64,000 nucleotides of DNA from Kriegella aquimaris (GCF_900103215.1 NZ_FNGV01000001.1:248001-312000), one strand, 5' to 3'. Positions 17,295 to 26,330 are shown, counted from the stretch's first letter. The notes: a model not told the origin generated them from the letters alone. Made by a program: numbers and translations.

Positions 17295-18862
17295 ATTTCT
17301 TTGGCTAAAAGCATTTTTGTAATCTCGGTGCGGCTTATTTTTCCCGATCCCGTTCTTGGAAAATCTTCCCTGAATTTTATAGTTTCCGGGATGGCATAGG
17401 CAGGTAAATAAGGCTTGCAAAAGGTCATCATGGAAGCAGCATCGATTTTAGAACCGTCCATGGGTCGCACCACGGCAATTAGTTCCTTAACTCCAGTATC
17501 CCTCTCAACGACAACAACAGCTACCTCCTTCACTTCTTCATGTTTAAGAAAGGTAAGTTCGATTTCATCAAGTTCAAGTCGATACCCCCTTACTTTTACT
17601 TGTCTGTCGTTTCTACCGTGGAACAAGTAATCTCCGGCTTCATTTTCCTGAGCTAAATCTCCAGTTTTATAAAATACATGTTCATAGCCTTCCGCTATTT
17701 TTTCTTTATAAAGCGATTTTTCGGTCAATTCCCTATTTTTCCAATACCCCTTCATCATTGTGGCCGTGCGTACGACCAGTTCGCCTATCTCGCCTCGCTG
17801 CACTTCTATACCACAGCTATTTATGATTTTACATTCGGTATTGCCCCAAACCTTGCCTATAGGAATCGGGTCGTCGGTTTTAGGTGGCATATTCAAGTGG
17901 TAGTATGTACACGCAATCACTTCGACAGGGCCATACAGGTTGCTGAACGTTGCCTGCGGCCATTTTTCCATTAAGGCTCTGAGATGTTTTGTTATAAAAA
18001 CTTCACCTATAAACAATACCCATCGCAATGAGCTAAAATCATGGTTCTCGATATTTCCCTTTAATAATGTCTGTATCAGCATCAATGGAACCGAATACCA
18101 AATCGTTATTTTTTCTTTTTCGACCAATGCCGATAGACTTGCGGGAAATTTTAAATGTGCATCGGGAATAATTATGGTAGTGGACAAAGACAATGGTGCC
18201 GAGAAGTATCCAAACGTTGAAGGGTCAAAGTGAAGGGGAGCAAAATTTCCAACCCTATCATCAGGACCGAAATTGTACAAATCTGCAGCGAGCCTGGCCA
18301 AAGCCAGCCCACTTTGATGTGTATGCATAACCCCTTTTGGCGTTCCTGTAGAACCAGAGGTATAAAGTATAAAGGCCAAATCTTGTTCTAAAATCCAAAC
18401 TGGCTTATAATTTTCCAAAGAAAGGGCAAAAATAGAATCCCAAGAAATACTAGTAGCTCCAACATCTTCGGAAGTACCTACAACTGATTTTATAGAAGGT
18501 GCTTCAGTAGCAATATTTTTAATTTTTCTGTTTTGTGCCGGTGTTGTGACCAGATGTTCCATTTCACAATCCTCAACCATAAACAATATTCTTGAAATAG
18601 GAATAAAGGGATCCAAGGGAATATATGCGGCTCCTGCCTTTAATATACCATATACTGCAACAGTAGTTTCAAGACAACGGTTCATGTAAATACCGATACG
18701 GTCGCCTTTTTTTACACCCGCCCGAATAAAATACTGAGCCAGTTGATTTGATTTTTTTTCAAGATCCCCATACGCTATAAATTCATCGATACACCGAAAA
18801 GCTTGTTTTTTCGGCGCCCTTTCGGCAGCATATTGAATTATCTGTGCTAAGTTGTAAATCAT
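17291..18862 (-). CDS. Stand-alone amino-acid adenylation enzyme, PltF/RedM-like
   Basis: A 523-residue A domain without C or PCP. The core motifs are intact: YTSGSTGTPKG, an A5 motif NLYGPVEVIACTYY, YKTGD, RQVKVRGYRLE and the A10 lysine in RTGSGKISR. The A5 region and overall length resemble the discrete L-prolyl-carrier ligases PltF and RedM. The pocket code read by eye is DPFYLILACK, compared with DLLYLALVCK for PltF, so Pro or a small hydrophobic residue is a guess. The flavin dehydrogenase that turns carrier-bound Pro into pyrrole (PltE type) is not in this window. It overlaps the carrier gene and is the first gene of the leftward operon. Confidence 0.88.
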   Translation of the reverse strand: MIYNLAQIIQYAAERAPKKQAFRCIDEFIAYGDLEKKSNQLAQYFIRAGVKKGDRIGIYMNRCLETTVAVYGILKAGAAYIPLDPFIPISRILFMVEDCEMEHLVTTPAQNRKIKNIATEAPSIKSVVGTSEDVGATSISWDSIFALSLENYKPVWILEQDLAFILYTSGSTGTPKGVMHTHQSGLALARLAADLYNFGPDDRVGNFAPLHFDPSTFGYFSAPLSLSTTIIIPDAHLKFPASLSALVEKEKITIWYSVPLMLIQTLLKGNIENHDFSSLRWVLFIGEVFITKHLRALMEKWPQATFSNLYGPVEVIACTYYHLNMPPKTDDPIPIGKVWGNTECKIINSCGIEVQRGEIGELVVRTATMMKGYWKNRELTEKSLYKEKIAEGYEHVFYKTGDLAQENEAGDYLFHGRNDRQVKVRGYRLELDEIELTFLKHEEVKEVAVVVVERDTGVKELIAVVRPMDGSKIDAASMMTFCKPYLPAYAIPETIKFREDFPRTGSGKISRTEITKMLLAKEI

Positions 18863-19195
18863 ATTGTAAGAAGAAATAAGCTATGGAAGCAATACCAAAA
18901 ATTTTATTTTGTTTAATAAAAATACATATAAATTAAACAATATAAAAAACTTGAGTATATTTGGTTAGTATAAATTGGTCATTATTGATAGCTAAATCGG
19001 TATCATGTCACATCATAATTTTTATTTTATTTACGCACGTGTGCATTTTTATGCAAGCCATCTATATCGCAATAGTTTTCATTATTACGATTTAAATAAA
19101 TTGGTGCTTGAAACTCCGAATTTTTAGAAATCCATTTCAAATAAACCGCTATGCTAAAGGTAAACCAAGTTTATTTCGTATTCAAAAAAAAAAGA

Positions 19196-19207
19196 TGTTC
19201 ATGAACA
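19196..19207. promoter_or_regulatory. 12-bp perfect palindrome in the NRPS divergent region
   Basis: TGTTCATGAACA is fully self-complementary and sits 130 bases before the rightward HupE-like gene. It is a candidate operator for coordinated control of both arms. Chance occurrence cannot be excluded in AT-rich DNA, although the central GTTCATGAAC is not AT-only. Confidence 0.35.
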
Positions 19208-19297
19208 GACAATTTATGAAAATCATCGAAAAATTTAGTGATTACCAAGAAATATCATCTAAATATTGAGATATTTATAGAAATTAGCATAGGAACA

Positions 19298-19310
19298 TTG
19301 AAATATTCAA
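19298..19310. promoter_or_regulatory. Dyad shared with the Fur/cytochrome promoter region
   Basis: TTGAA-ATA-TTCAA lies 26 bases upstream of the HupE-like start, where a repressor site would block transcription. Its core 11-mer TGAAATATTCA is identical to 6610-6620 beside the Fur-family gene, where the dyad is GTGAA-ATA-TTCAC. That makes it a candidate common site for one regulator. Confidence 0.4.
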
Positions 19311-19336
19311 GTAATCTTTAAACGAACCACACCGCC

Positions 19337-20590
19337 ATGAAGAAAATCTTTTTATTCTTTATAACCCTTCTGCTCTTTCTTGTTCCAATAACAAGTCAAG
19401 CCCATAAGATAGATCAAAGCCTTATATATTTAAGAATATATGAGGAATTGGGCATTGAAGGCAGGTTCGAGATTCATGTTAACGAATTAAAAGAGCAATT
19501 TGGGATAGATTTTGGATTACATCCTAAAACGGAAAAAATAGCGCCCTACGCAAAAGAAATACAGGAATATCTATTAAAACACTCGGCATTCTCATCTGAA
19601 CTGGGAGAACATAAAATTATATTCACAGGTGAAATTTCGGAGCTTTGGTTAGGTTCCGGCAATTTTGTCAATTTTCATTTCAAGTTAGAAAATACAGACA
19701 TTATCCCAGAAAACCTGACCATTACCTACTCTGCATTTATAGACGAAAATCCCAATCATACAAACTTGTTGGGAATGGAATACAATTGGAAAGCGGGACT
19801 TATAAATAATGAGGCCATTATTTCACTGTTTTTCACGAAGGGTGACACAACACAAACCTTAGAGCTTACAGATAGATCGGTTTGGAAAGGCTTTATTGGC
19901 ATGATTAAGCAAGGTATTTGGCATATTTGGATCGGACTTGACCATATTCTCTTTCTTTTGGCCTTAATTCTTCCTTCTGTAGTTCGACGAAGGAAAGTAG
20001 CAATTGCTAATTCCGTATCAGAAAAACCGAAATTTGATATTTGGGGTTGGGAACCTGTACTGGCGTTCAAGCCTGCATTTATTTATATTCTTAAAATAGT
20101 AACCTTTTTCACCATTGCACATACGATTACCTTGAGTTTAGCATCTTTTAATATTATCAGTTTACCTTCTCGAGTTGTAGAATCTATTATAGCCCTATCC
20201 ATTGGTTTAGCGGCCTATCATAACATAAGGCCCATTTTTAAGGGCAGAGATTGGTTAATCGCTTTCGGTTTCGGACTCTTCCATGGCTTCGGATTTGCAA
20301 GTGTAATGGCAGACCTTGGATTTAATGGTGAATTTCTCTCCCTGACGATATTAGGATTCAACTTGGGGGTAGAACTGGGCCAAGTGGTAATCATTATGGC
20401 CATTTTCCCCATACTTTTCTTTATGAGAAAGTTAAAATTTTATCCAAAATTCTTGGTTTGGCTTTCAGTTGTTTTAATCGTAATTTCCCTATACTGGTTT
20501 ATCGAACGAGCATTCGACATTAACATTCGACTTGACGATTATATAATTAGAAAACTATACAATATTGCGGTATACCTGGGACTCAAGTAG
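19337..20590 (+). CDS. HupE/UreJ_2-family membrane protein
   Basis: A 417-residue protein: signal peptide 1-22 (cleavage near SQAHK), a periplasmic beta-type domain to about residue 185, then six or seven membrane segments. The membrane part carries conserved His/Asp motifs: HIWIGLDH (196-203), IAH (262), YH (295) and FHGFGF (316-320). They resemble HupE/UreJ Ni/Co permeases and could form a metal path. The extra extracytoplasmic domain is typical of the HupE/UreJ_2 family of Bacteroidota, whose substrate is not established to my knowledge. It opens the rightward arm, 22 bases before the NRPS genes, implying co-expression with peptide synthesis and a role in metal or product transport (inference). 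Confidence 0.82.
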   Translation: MKKIFLFFITLLLFLVPITSQAHKIDQSLIYLRIYEELGIEGRFEIHVNELKEQFGIDFGLHPKTEKIAPYAKEIQEYLLKHSAFSSELGEHKIIFTGEISELWLGSGNFVNFHFKLENTDIIPENLTITYSAFIDENPNHTNLLGMEYNWKAGLINNEAIISLFFTKGDTTQTLELTDRSVWKGFIGMIKQGIWHIWIGLDHILFLLALILPSVVRRRKVAIANSVSEKPKFDIWGWEPVLAFKPAFIYILKIVTFFTIAHTITLSLASFNIISLPSRVVESIIALSIGLAAYHNIRPIFKGRDWLIAFGFGLFHGFGFASVMADLGFNGEFLSLTILGFNLGVELGQVVIIMAIFPILFFMRKLKFYPKFLVWLSVVLIVISLYWFIERAFDINIRLDDYIIRKLYNIAVYLGLK

Positions 20591-20612
20591 TTGAATTATT
20601 AGATTAATAAAA

Positions 20613-23540
20613 ATGGAGAGAGAGAACACCAAAACATCGCTTTTAAGCAGATGGAAGAATAAGCAGAAAGGCAAGGCAAACTCAAATAGTATTAAAAAGG
20701 CCCCTGAAAACATATTGATTCCTCTGTCGGGTGGGCAACAACGGTTATGGTTTTTGCAACAGATGTATCCAAAAAACCCGGTGTACAACTATTCCGAATG
20801 CTTTAATTTTAAAGGAAATCTTAAAATAGATTTACTAGAAAAGAGTTTGAATTTGATTATTGCGGCGAACCATGCTTTACGATCATTTTACAAATTTGAA
20901 AAAGAACAACTTATTCAAGAAATTAGCTCTAAAGATAAAATCGATTTAATCAAATTAGATTTGAGCAAACTTGACCAAGAGGAGCAAGACATTCAAAAGC
21001 AGGCTATTTTGCTATCGGAAGCAAGAAAATGCTTTGATTTAGACAAGCCTCTGTTGATAAGAACAATATTATTAAAGTTAAGTGCTTCTGAGTATATCTT
21101 GTTTATTACCCTGCACCATATAATTTTTGACAAATGGTCAATGGATATTTTCATAAACCAGCTTTCCTCTAATTACTCTAAACTACTTTCAGGTATTTCT
21201 GTTGAAGTCGATCAGCTTAAACTTCAGTTTACAGATTATGCCTACTGGCAACAAAACAAAGAAATCGAAGCCACTCAACTAAATTATTGGGAAGACAAAC
21301 TAGGCGGGAATATTCCCTTTTTAGAATTACCCACAGACTATACAATTCCCAAGCAGCCCTCTTTCAAAGGAGCTGAACACACCCGGCATCTATCTGAATT
21401 TCTGTCCTGCAAAGTATTGGATTTAGCCAAAGAATTGGAAACCACTCCCTACGTACTATTACTTTCTGTCTATTATCTCCTTCTTTTCAAATATAGCGGA
21501 CAGACTGATTTACTTATAGGATCTCCCATTTCTCTAAGAGACCAAAAAGCGTTGGAAGACATCATCGGTTTTTTTGATGACACCGTCGTTTTAAGAATGA
21601 GTTTGTCGCCAGCTATGTCGTTTTCGAATTTGGTAAAAGAAGTAAAGAGAACCACACTTGAAGCTTTCTCGAACAAAGATATTCCGTTTGATATTTTGGT
21701 AAAAAAGCTTAATCCCTCAAGGTTGTTGAGGAATAATCCATTTTTTCGGGCCATGTTTATTTACCATACTGCCCTGCCCTGCCCGTCATTTGGGTCAGAC
21801 CTTGAATTTGCGCATTCATTTTATAATGCGGGTGTGTCTAAATTCGATCTTACCCTTTATGTTGTCAATGCCGATGATCGCCTTAGCACTTCTTTTGAGT
21901 ATGCCACTGATATTTTCTCGGAAACTACCATCATAAGACTTCAAGACCACTTAGAATTGCTACTTGAAGGAATTGTTGCCCGGCCAAATAGACCTATAGC
22001 CAAGATTGAGATGCTAACCTTGAAAGACAAACATTTTTTCTTTCCAGAGCCAATGCCTCAAAACAAGCCTTTTGATAGCTTCGAAGGTATTCACCAAATT
22101 ATTGAAGCAGCTGCAAAAAAATCCCCGGAGGCCATTGCAGTAACTTTTCAAAATACATCGATCACGTATGCGTCGTTAATGCAAAAATCAGATTTGTTGG
22201 CAGAAACTATTTTGAACAACACCAATGGTGCCAATGAAATTATTGGGCTCTGTGTCGAGCGGTCCGTTTCAATGATTGTTGGTTTAATGGCAATTCTAAA
22301 GGCTGGGTGTGCGTATTTGCCTATTGACCCAGAGTATCCGTCAAAACGTATCGATTATATGCTTAACGATTCGAATGCTTCTATTATAGTATCTCAAAGT
22401 TCCGAAACTGTAAAATTCAAGAATTTCAGGGGTACAATTTTAACTGTTGATAATGCACAAGACCACAGTTCAAACCTCCATTTTCAGAAACTGCCTATCG
22501 TCAATCAAGATCATTTAGCATATGTCATTTATACTTCCGGTAGCACAGGGAAACCCAAAGGGGTTCCCATAACACATGGTAATATCATCAATTCTACTGA
22601 GGGTAGGTTAAACTTTTATCGCGGATACCCCAAATCCTTTCTACTAATGTCATCAATCTCATTTGATAGTTCTAAGGCTGGAATATTCTGGACTTTATGC
22701 ACGGGTGGCAACTTAGTTATCGCCAAAAAAAGACTAGAGCAAGACCTCTCGCTGTTAGGTGAAGTAATCGCGACAAATTCGGTATCCCATACGCTAATGT
22801 TGCCTTCTATTTTCCAATTGGTTTTAGAGCATTCTGAAATTCAAAATTTGAAAAGCCTGACAACCGTAATTGTCGCAGGTGAAGCATGTGCATCGTCATT
22901 ATGCAAAACATATTTCGAAAAACTTTCAGGTGCTGCGTTATACAATGAATACGGCCCTACCGAAGCAACCGTTTGGTCTTTAGCGCATCAAATAAAAAAA
23001 GAAGATGTTGATGGTAGCATACCCATTGGCGGACCGGTTGCGAATTGTGAAATATATCTTCTAAATGAGTTTATCGAGTTGGTTCCATTCGGGGCAATAG
23101 GTGAAATTTATATTGGCGGACCATCACTTGCAAGTGGTTATTTGAACAGGCCCGAACTTACCAAAGAGGTATTCATAAATCATCCATTTAAAAATGATAC
23201 TTCCGAAAAACTCTATAAAACCGGTGATTTGGGTCGCTATCGAAATGACGGAAGTATTGAATTTTTAGGAAGGATAGATAAGCAGATAAAAATACGTGGT
23301 CATCGGATAGAGTTAGACGAAATCGAAAAAGTTCTTGATGAGAGTCCGATAATCGACAAGGCAGTTGTCCTATTTAATGATTCTGACGAGAAACAGCATT
23401 TTCATGATGAAGTTACTGAAATTATGGCCTATTTCAACGACTATCTAAATGAAAGTGAGGCTCTAGAATTATTGGATTCCATTGAATCCTTAAAAACTGA
23501 AGAAAGGGAATATATATTACATCGAATGCACCAATCGTAG
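20613..23540 (+). CDS. NRPS condensation domain plus truncated adenylation core
   Basis: A 975-residue protein. The condensation domain is about 35-470, with HHIIFDK at 168-174 (Lys where Gly is usual). The A core is about 490-905: YTSGSTGKPKG 640-650, NEYGPTEAT 778-786, YKTGD 868-872, GRIDKQIKIRGHRIE 886-900. The protein stops about 70 residues after motif A8, so the small A subdomain with the catalytic A10 lysine and the PCP are missing; they are encoded two genes downstream (24341). The pocket code read by eye is DSALIAEVWK; its middle loosely recalls Pro codes, so the substrate is unknown. A single in-frame TAG and three codons separate it from the methyltransferase gene. The acidic tail ends in a helix (LKTEEREYILHRM) that may dock with the partner. 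Confidence 0.88.
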   Translation: MERENTKTSLLSRWKNKQKGKANSNSIKKAPENILIPLSGGQQRLWFLQQMYPKNPVYNYSECFNFKGNLKIDLLEKSLNLIIAANHALRSFYKFEKEQLIQEISSKDKIDLIKLDLSKLDQEEQDIQKQAILLSEARKCFDLDKPLLIRTILLKLSASEYILFITLHHIIFDKWSMDIFINQLSSNYSKLLSGISVEVDQLKLQFTDYAYWQQNKEIEATQLNYWEDKLGGNIPFLELPTDYTIPKQPSFKGAEHTRHLSEFLSCKVLDLAKELETTPYVLLLSVYYLLLFKYSGQTDLLIGSPISLRDQKALEDIIGFFDDTVVLRMSLSPAMSFSNLVKEVKRTTLEAFSNKDIPFDILVKKLNPSRLLRNNPFFRAMFIYHTALPCPSFGSDLEFAHSFYNAGVSKFDLTLYVVNADDRLSTSFEYATDIFSETTIIRLQDHLELLLEGIVARPNRPIAKIEMLTLKDKHFFFPEPMPQNKPFDSFEGIHQIIEAAAKKSPEAIAVTFQNTSITYASLMQKSDLLAETILNNTNGANEIIGLCVERSVSMIVGLMAILKAGCAYLPIDPEYPSKRIDYMLNDSNASIIVSQSSETVKFKNFRGTILTVDNAQDHSSNLHFQKLPIVNQDHLAYVIYTSGSTGKPKGVPITHGNIINSTEGRLNFYRGYPKSFLLMSSISFDSSKAGIFWTLCTGGNLVIAKKRLEQDLSLLGEVIATNSVSHTLMLPSIFQLVLEHSEIQNLKSLTTVIVAGEACASSLCKTYFEKLSGAALYNEYGPTEATVWSLAHQIKKEDVDGSIPIGGPVANCEIYLLNEFIELVPFGAIGEIYIGGPSLASGYLNRPELTKEVFINHPFKNDTSEKLYKTGDLGRYRNDGSIEFLGRIDKQIKIRGHRIELDEIEKVLDESPIIDKAVVLFNDSDEKQHFHDEVTEIMAYFNDYLNESEALELLDSIESLKTEEREYILHRMHQS

Positions 23541-23549
23541 AAAACTGAA

Positions 23550-24341
23550 ATGAAAAAAATTAAGAGATCTCATGAGTTTGAGGTAGTTGTCGAAATTAAG
23601 GATTCGAATTTCATCAAACCACCTCGGGAAGCCCAAAGAAATGCTGTAGTTAATCGGGCGGTCAAAGAGTTTACGGCAGATTTAAATGCCTTAAACGAAC
23701 AGACCAAAAGATTTGTTCCCGGCAGGAGTGTTGATTTCCTTTCAGAAGATCGTGAACAAAAGATATTGCAAGATGACCAGATTATGGAAGATTGGTTGAT
23801 TCCTGTAATGCAAGTAATGGCTAAAGTTATTGCTGAAAAAGGAGGTGATATCTTGGAAATTGGTTTTGGCAGGGGCATTTCTGCAGAAATGTTGCAAGAA
23901 TTTCCCATTGACTCCCACACTATTATTGAATGCAATGATGCGGTAATAGCCAAATATTTCGATAATTGGAAAGAAAAATATGTTGAACGTAAAATTAACC
24001 TTGTGAAGGGATTGTGGCAAGTTACGATAGACGACTTGGGACTTTTTGACGGGATATTCTTTCACACCTACCCTTTGAATGAAGATGAATATATGCGCTA
24101 CGTAAACGGAAGTATCACATTTGCAGAGCACTTTTTTGCACATGCCCAGGCGCATTTAAAAACAGGTGGGGCATTCACTTATTTTTCTAACGAAATAGGT
24201 TCATTAAGCAGAGAGCACCAACGCATTTTGCTGCAACATTTTTCCTCTTTTAGTGTACAAATTGTCCCTTTGAAAATGCCCGATGATGTTACTGATACTT
24301 GGTGGGCAGACTCCATTGCAGTTGTAAAAGCAATTAAATAA
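23550..24341 (+). CDS. Guanidinoacetate methyltransferase-like SAM enzyme lodged in the split A domain
   Basis: A 263-residue class I methyltransferase. The SAM loop is DILEIGFGRGISAEML. The next motifs, HTIIECNDAVI and FDGIFFHTYPLNEDE, match the signature of guanidinoacetate N-methyltransferase (GAMT) and its arginine-methyltransferase relatives. They do not match the usual N-methyltransferase domain of NRPSs. An N-terminal 80-residue extension is extra. The gene lies exactly between the A8 half and the A9-A10 half of one adenylation domain, where methyltransferase insertions normally occur. It is in frame with the upstream gene after one TAG, and its stop overlaps the next start (TAATG). 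It may methylate a guanidine, amidine or amino nitrogen of the carrier-bound residue; the target is inferred. Confidence 0.85.
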   Translation: MKKIKRSHEFEVVVEIKDSNFIKPPREAQRNAVVNRAVKEFTADLNALNEQTKRFVPGRSVDFLSEDREQKILQDDQIMEDWLIPVMQVMAKVIAEKGGDILEIGFGRGISAEMLQEFPIDSHTIIECNDAVIAKYFDNWKEKYVERKINLVKGLWQVTIDDLGLFDGIFFHTYPLNEDEYMRYVNGSITFAEHFFAHAQAHLKTGGAFTYFSNEIGSLSREHQRILLQHFSSFSVQIVPLKMPDDVTDTWWADSIAVVKAIK

Positions 24342-26323
24342 TGACAAACGAACTGAAAAATAGAATTATCGCACTTTCCCCAGATGAACGAGCACTTATA
24401 TTATATAAGCTGAGGGGAACTCTCGAACGCACAGACGATAAAACAGTCTCCGAAAATTCAAAGCGGTTAGTTGCCTATATACGGCCCACCGAACAATTTG
24501 ATATGAGCAGGTATAAATCTTACCTAAAAGAACGTCTTCCGGAATACATGATACCTTCTGCCGTTCACTTGATCGATGAAATCCCGACACTGCCCAATGG
24601 GAAAGTCGATAGAAATAGGTTGATTGGTCTCAATGTTGGGGCACAAGTTAAAAATGACCTTAAAAAGCCCCAAAGTGAAATAGAAGAACAATTAGTAAAA
24701 ATATGGGAAGAAGTGTTGAATTTTGCCCCAATAAGTACCGAGGACAACTTTTTTGAGATTGGTGGAGACTCTATTTTGAGTATCCAGATTATTTCTAAGG
24801 CGCGAAAAATGGGAATAGTACTTCAACCGAATCAACTTTTTGAAAATCAAACTATTGCAGAACTTTCACTTTTTGCGGTAACGGAAAACCCCGAACCTAT
24901 TCTACATGATAAAAAGGTGATGGGCCCGGTGCCACTTACACCCATACAGCACTGGTTCTTTGAAAACCATACAATAGCCCCACATTTCTGGAACCAAATA
25001 GTTAGGATTTCCAATATCCCCGGTATTACGTATGATACCATACATACGACGGTCAACACAATAATTTCGCGTCATGCTGCACTTAGTCTTAGTTTTGTGC
25101 AAACCTATGAAAAATGGACCGCGAAGATTTTAAGAGCACCAAAAAACAATTATTGCCATTATGTAGATCTTAGCAGTGAAAGAGCCGCCGAAGAACAACA
25201 ACGACGAATCGATGAGGTCTTGGCAACCGATCAACAAAATTGTAGATTGGAAAAGGGTGAACTTTTTCGGGCTTACTATTTCGAATGTGGTGATACCCAG
25301 CCAAATTGTGTTTACCTTATCGCTCATCACTTAATAGTCGATATGATTTCTTGGAATATCATTTTCAGTGATTTTTCAAATGCTCTGCAACTCTTGGAAC
25401 AAGGGCAACAAATTATTTTTAGGCAGCAAACGGCATCCATAAAAACATGGGGCGAACATTTGACGACCCTTTCCAACTCCGATGTATTTGAAAAAGAAAT
25501 AGCATATTGGAAACTACAGCACTATGAATCGAACTCGCTGCCAAGAGATTTTGAAATTTCCAAAGAGGTTTTTGAAGAAAGTTCATGTGCCATGTATCAT
25601 AGCTTTCTCAACAAGGAAGAAACCGGTTTACTTTTAAATCAGGCCAACGAGGCATACAATACTAAAGTTGACGATCTTTTAATATCAGCCTTGCTCAAAA
25701 CCATATGTGAATGGGCGAATTTACCGCGTTTCTGTCTGGGACTTGAAAGGCTTGGCCGTACAGCTGATTTTATTTCTTTAGACGTTTCCGATACCGTCGG
25801 ATGGCTCACCTCTTTTTTTCCGATTACGCTCAACTATGAAGCGGGAGATAACGAGGACCTATTAATTAAGTCGGTCAAAGAACAATTACACACAGTACCC
25901 AATGGCGGTATTGGTTACGGCTTGTTGAGATACCTTTCCAATAATAAGCAACATAAAAGTTTACTTAAACAAGAACCTGAAGTGATTTTCAATTATTTAG
26001 GAAATAAAATAGAGAATCATAACAAAAGTTCCGAGCAATATGAGCAGCTATGGGAAGGTACCCGTTATCCATCAAGTGAACGCAACCATAAATTGGAAAT
26101 TAATGTTTTTAGTGTTAACAATATTCTTAATATCCATTGGAGTTATTGTACCGAACTTTACAAAGAAGAAACAGTAAGTCGATTGGCACAACAATTTATC
26201 GGTAATTTAAAAAATATTCTTCTGCATTGCTCGACCAAGGAAATAAGGGCCTACACGCCTTCAGATTTTCCTGAATCAGGTTTAAATCAAGAGGATCTGG
26301 ATAATTTATTGGAGAATTTTTAA
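24341..26323 (+). CDS. NRPS A-domain C-terminal part, PCP and epimerization domain
   Basis: A 660-residue protein that completes the split module. Residues 1-30 form a helix-rich leader (LSPDERALILYKLR). About 40-97 is the A9-A10 subdomain, with LPEYMIPS and the catalytic lysine in PNGKVDR (85-91). About 110-185 is a PCP with Ser144 in GGDSI, the variant that usually precedes epimerases. About 195-640 is an epimerization domain: PLTPIQHWFF, HHLIVDM at 329-335 (Met in place of Gly), ERLGR with the likely catalytic Glu469, DVSDTVGWLTSFFP, and EVIFNYLG. It should convert the residue to the D form. The start overlaps the methyltransferase stop by one base, so translation is coupled. Confidence 0.9.
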   Translation: MTNELKNRIIALSPDERALILYKLRGTLERTDDKTVSENSKRLVAYIRPTEQFDMSRYKSYLKERLPEYMIPSAVHLIDEIPTLPNGKVDRNRLIGLNVGAQVKNDLKKPQSEIEEQLVKIWEEVLNFAPISTEDNFFEIGGDSILSIQIISKARKMGIVLQPNQLFENQTIAELSLFAVTENPEPILHDKKVMGPVPLTPIQHWFFENHTIAPHFWNQIVRISNIPGITYDTIHTTVNTIISRHAALSLSFVQTYEKWTAKILRAPKNNYCHYVDLSSERAAEEQQRRIDEVLATDQQNCRLEKGELFRAYYFECGDTQPNCVYLIAHHLIVDMISWNIIFSDFSNALQLLEQGQQIIFRQQTASIKTWGEHLTTLSNSDVFEKEIAYWKLQHYESNSLPRDFEISKEVFEESSCAMYHSFLNKEETGLLLNQANEAYNTKVDDLLISALLKTICEWANLPRFCLGLERLGRTADFISLDVSDTVGWLTSFFPITLNYEAGDNEDLLIKSVKEQLHTVPNGGIGYGLLRYLSNNKQHKSLLKQEPEVIFNYLGNKIENHNKSSEQYEQLWEGTRYPSSERNHKLEINVFSVNNILNIHWSYCTELYKEETVSRLAQQFIGNLKNILLHCSTKEIRAYTPSDFPESGLNQEDLDNLLENF

Positions 26324-26330
26324 AAAATCT

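Larger units (their letters stand above)
18863..19336. other. Divergent intergenic region between the two NRPS arms
   Basis: This 474-base, very AT-rich stretch holds no gene that I can support and must contain the promoters of both arms. Several short dyads are visible: TGCAT-TTTT-ATGCA (19042-19055), TGTTCATGAACA (19196-19207), AAATAT-TGAG-ATATTT (19261-19276) and TTGAA-ATA-TTCAA (19298-19310). A perfect TAnnTTTG box occurs at 18956-18963 but lies far from the rightward start, and no matching -33 element is clear. Confidence 0.6.

Noticed and set aside
18956-18963. TATATTTG promoter box in the NRPS divergent region
   Set aside because: It lies about 370 bases from the rightward start and has no -33 partner, so it is kept only as a remark.
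23742-24155. 137-residue open frame opposite the methyltransferase gene
   Set aside because: It is antisense to a gene with clear motifs and has no recognisable domain.
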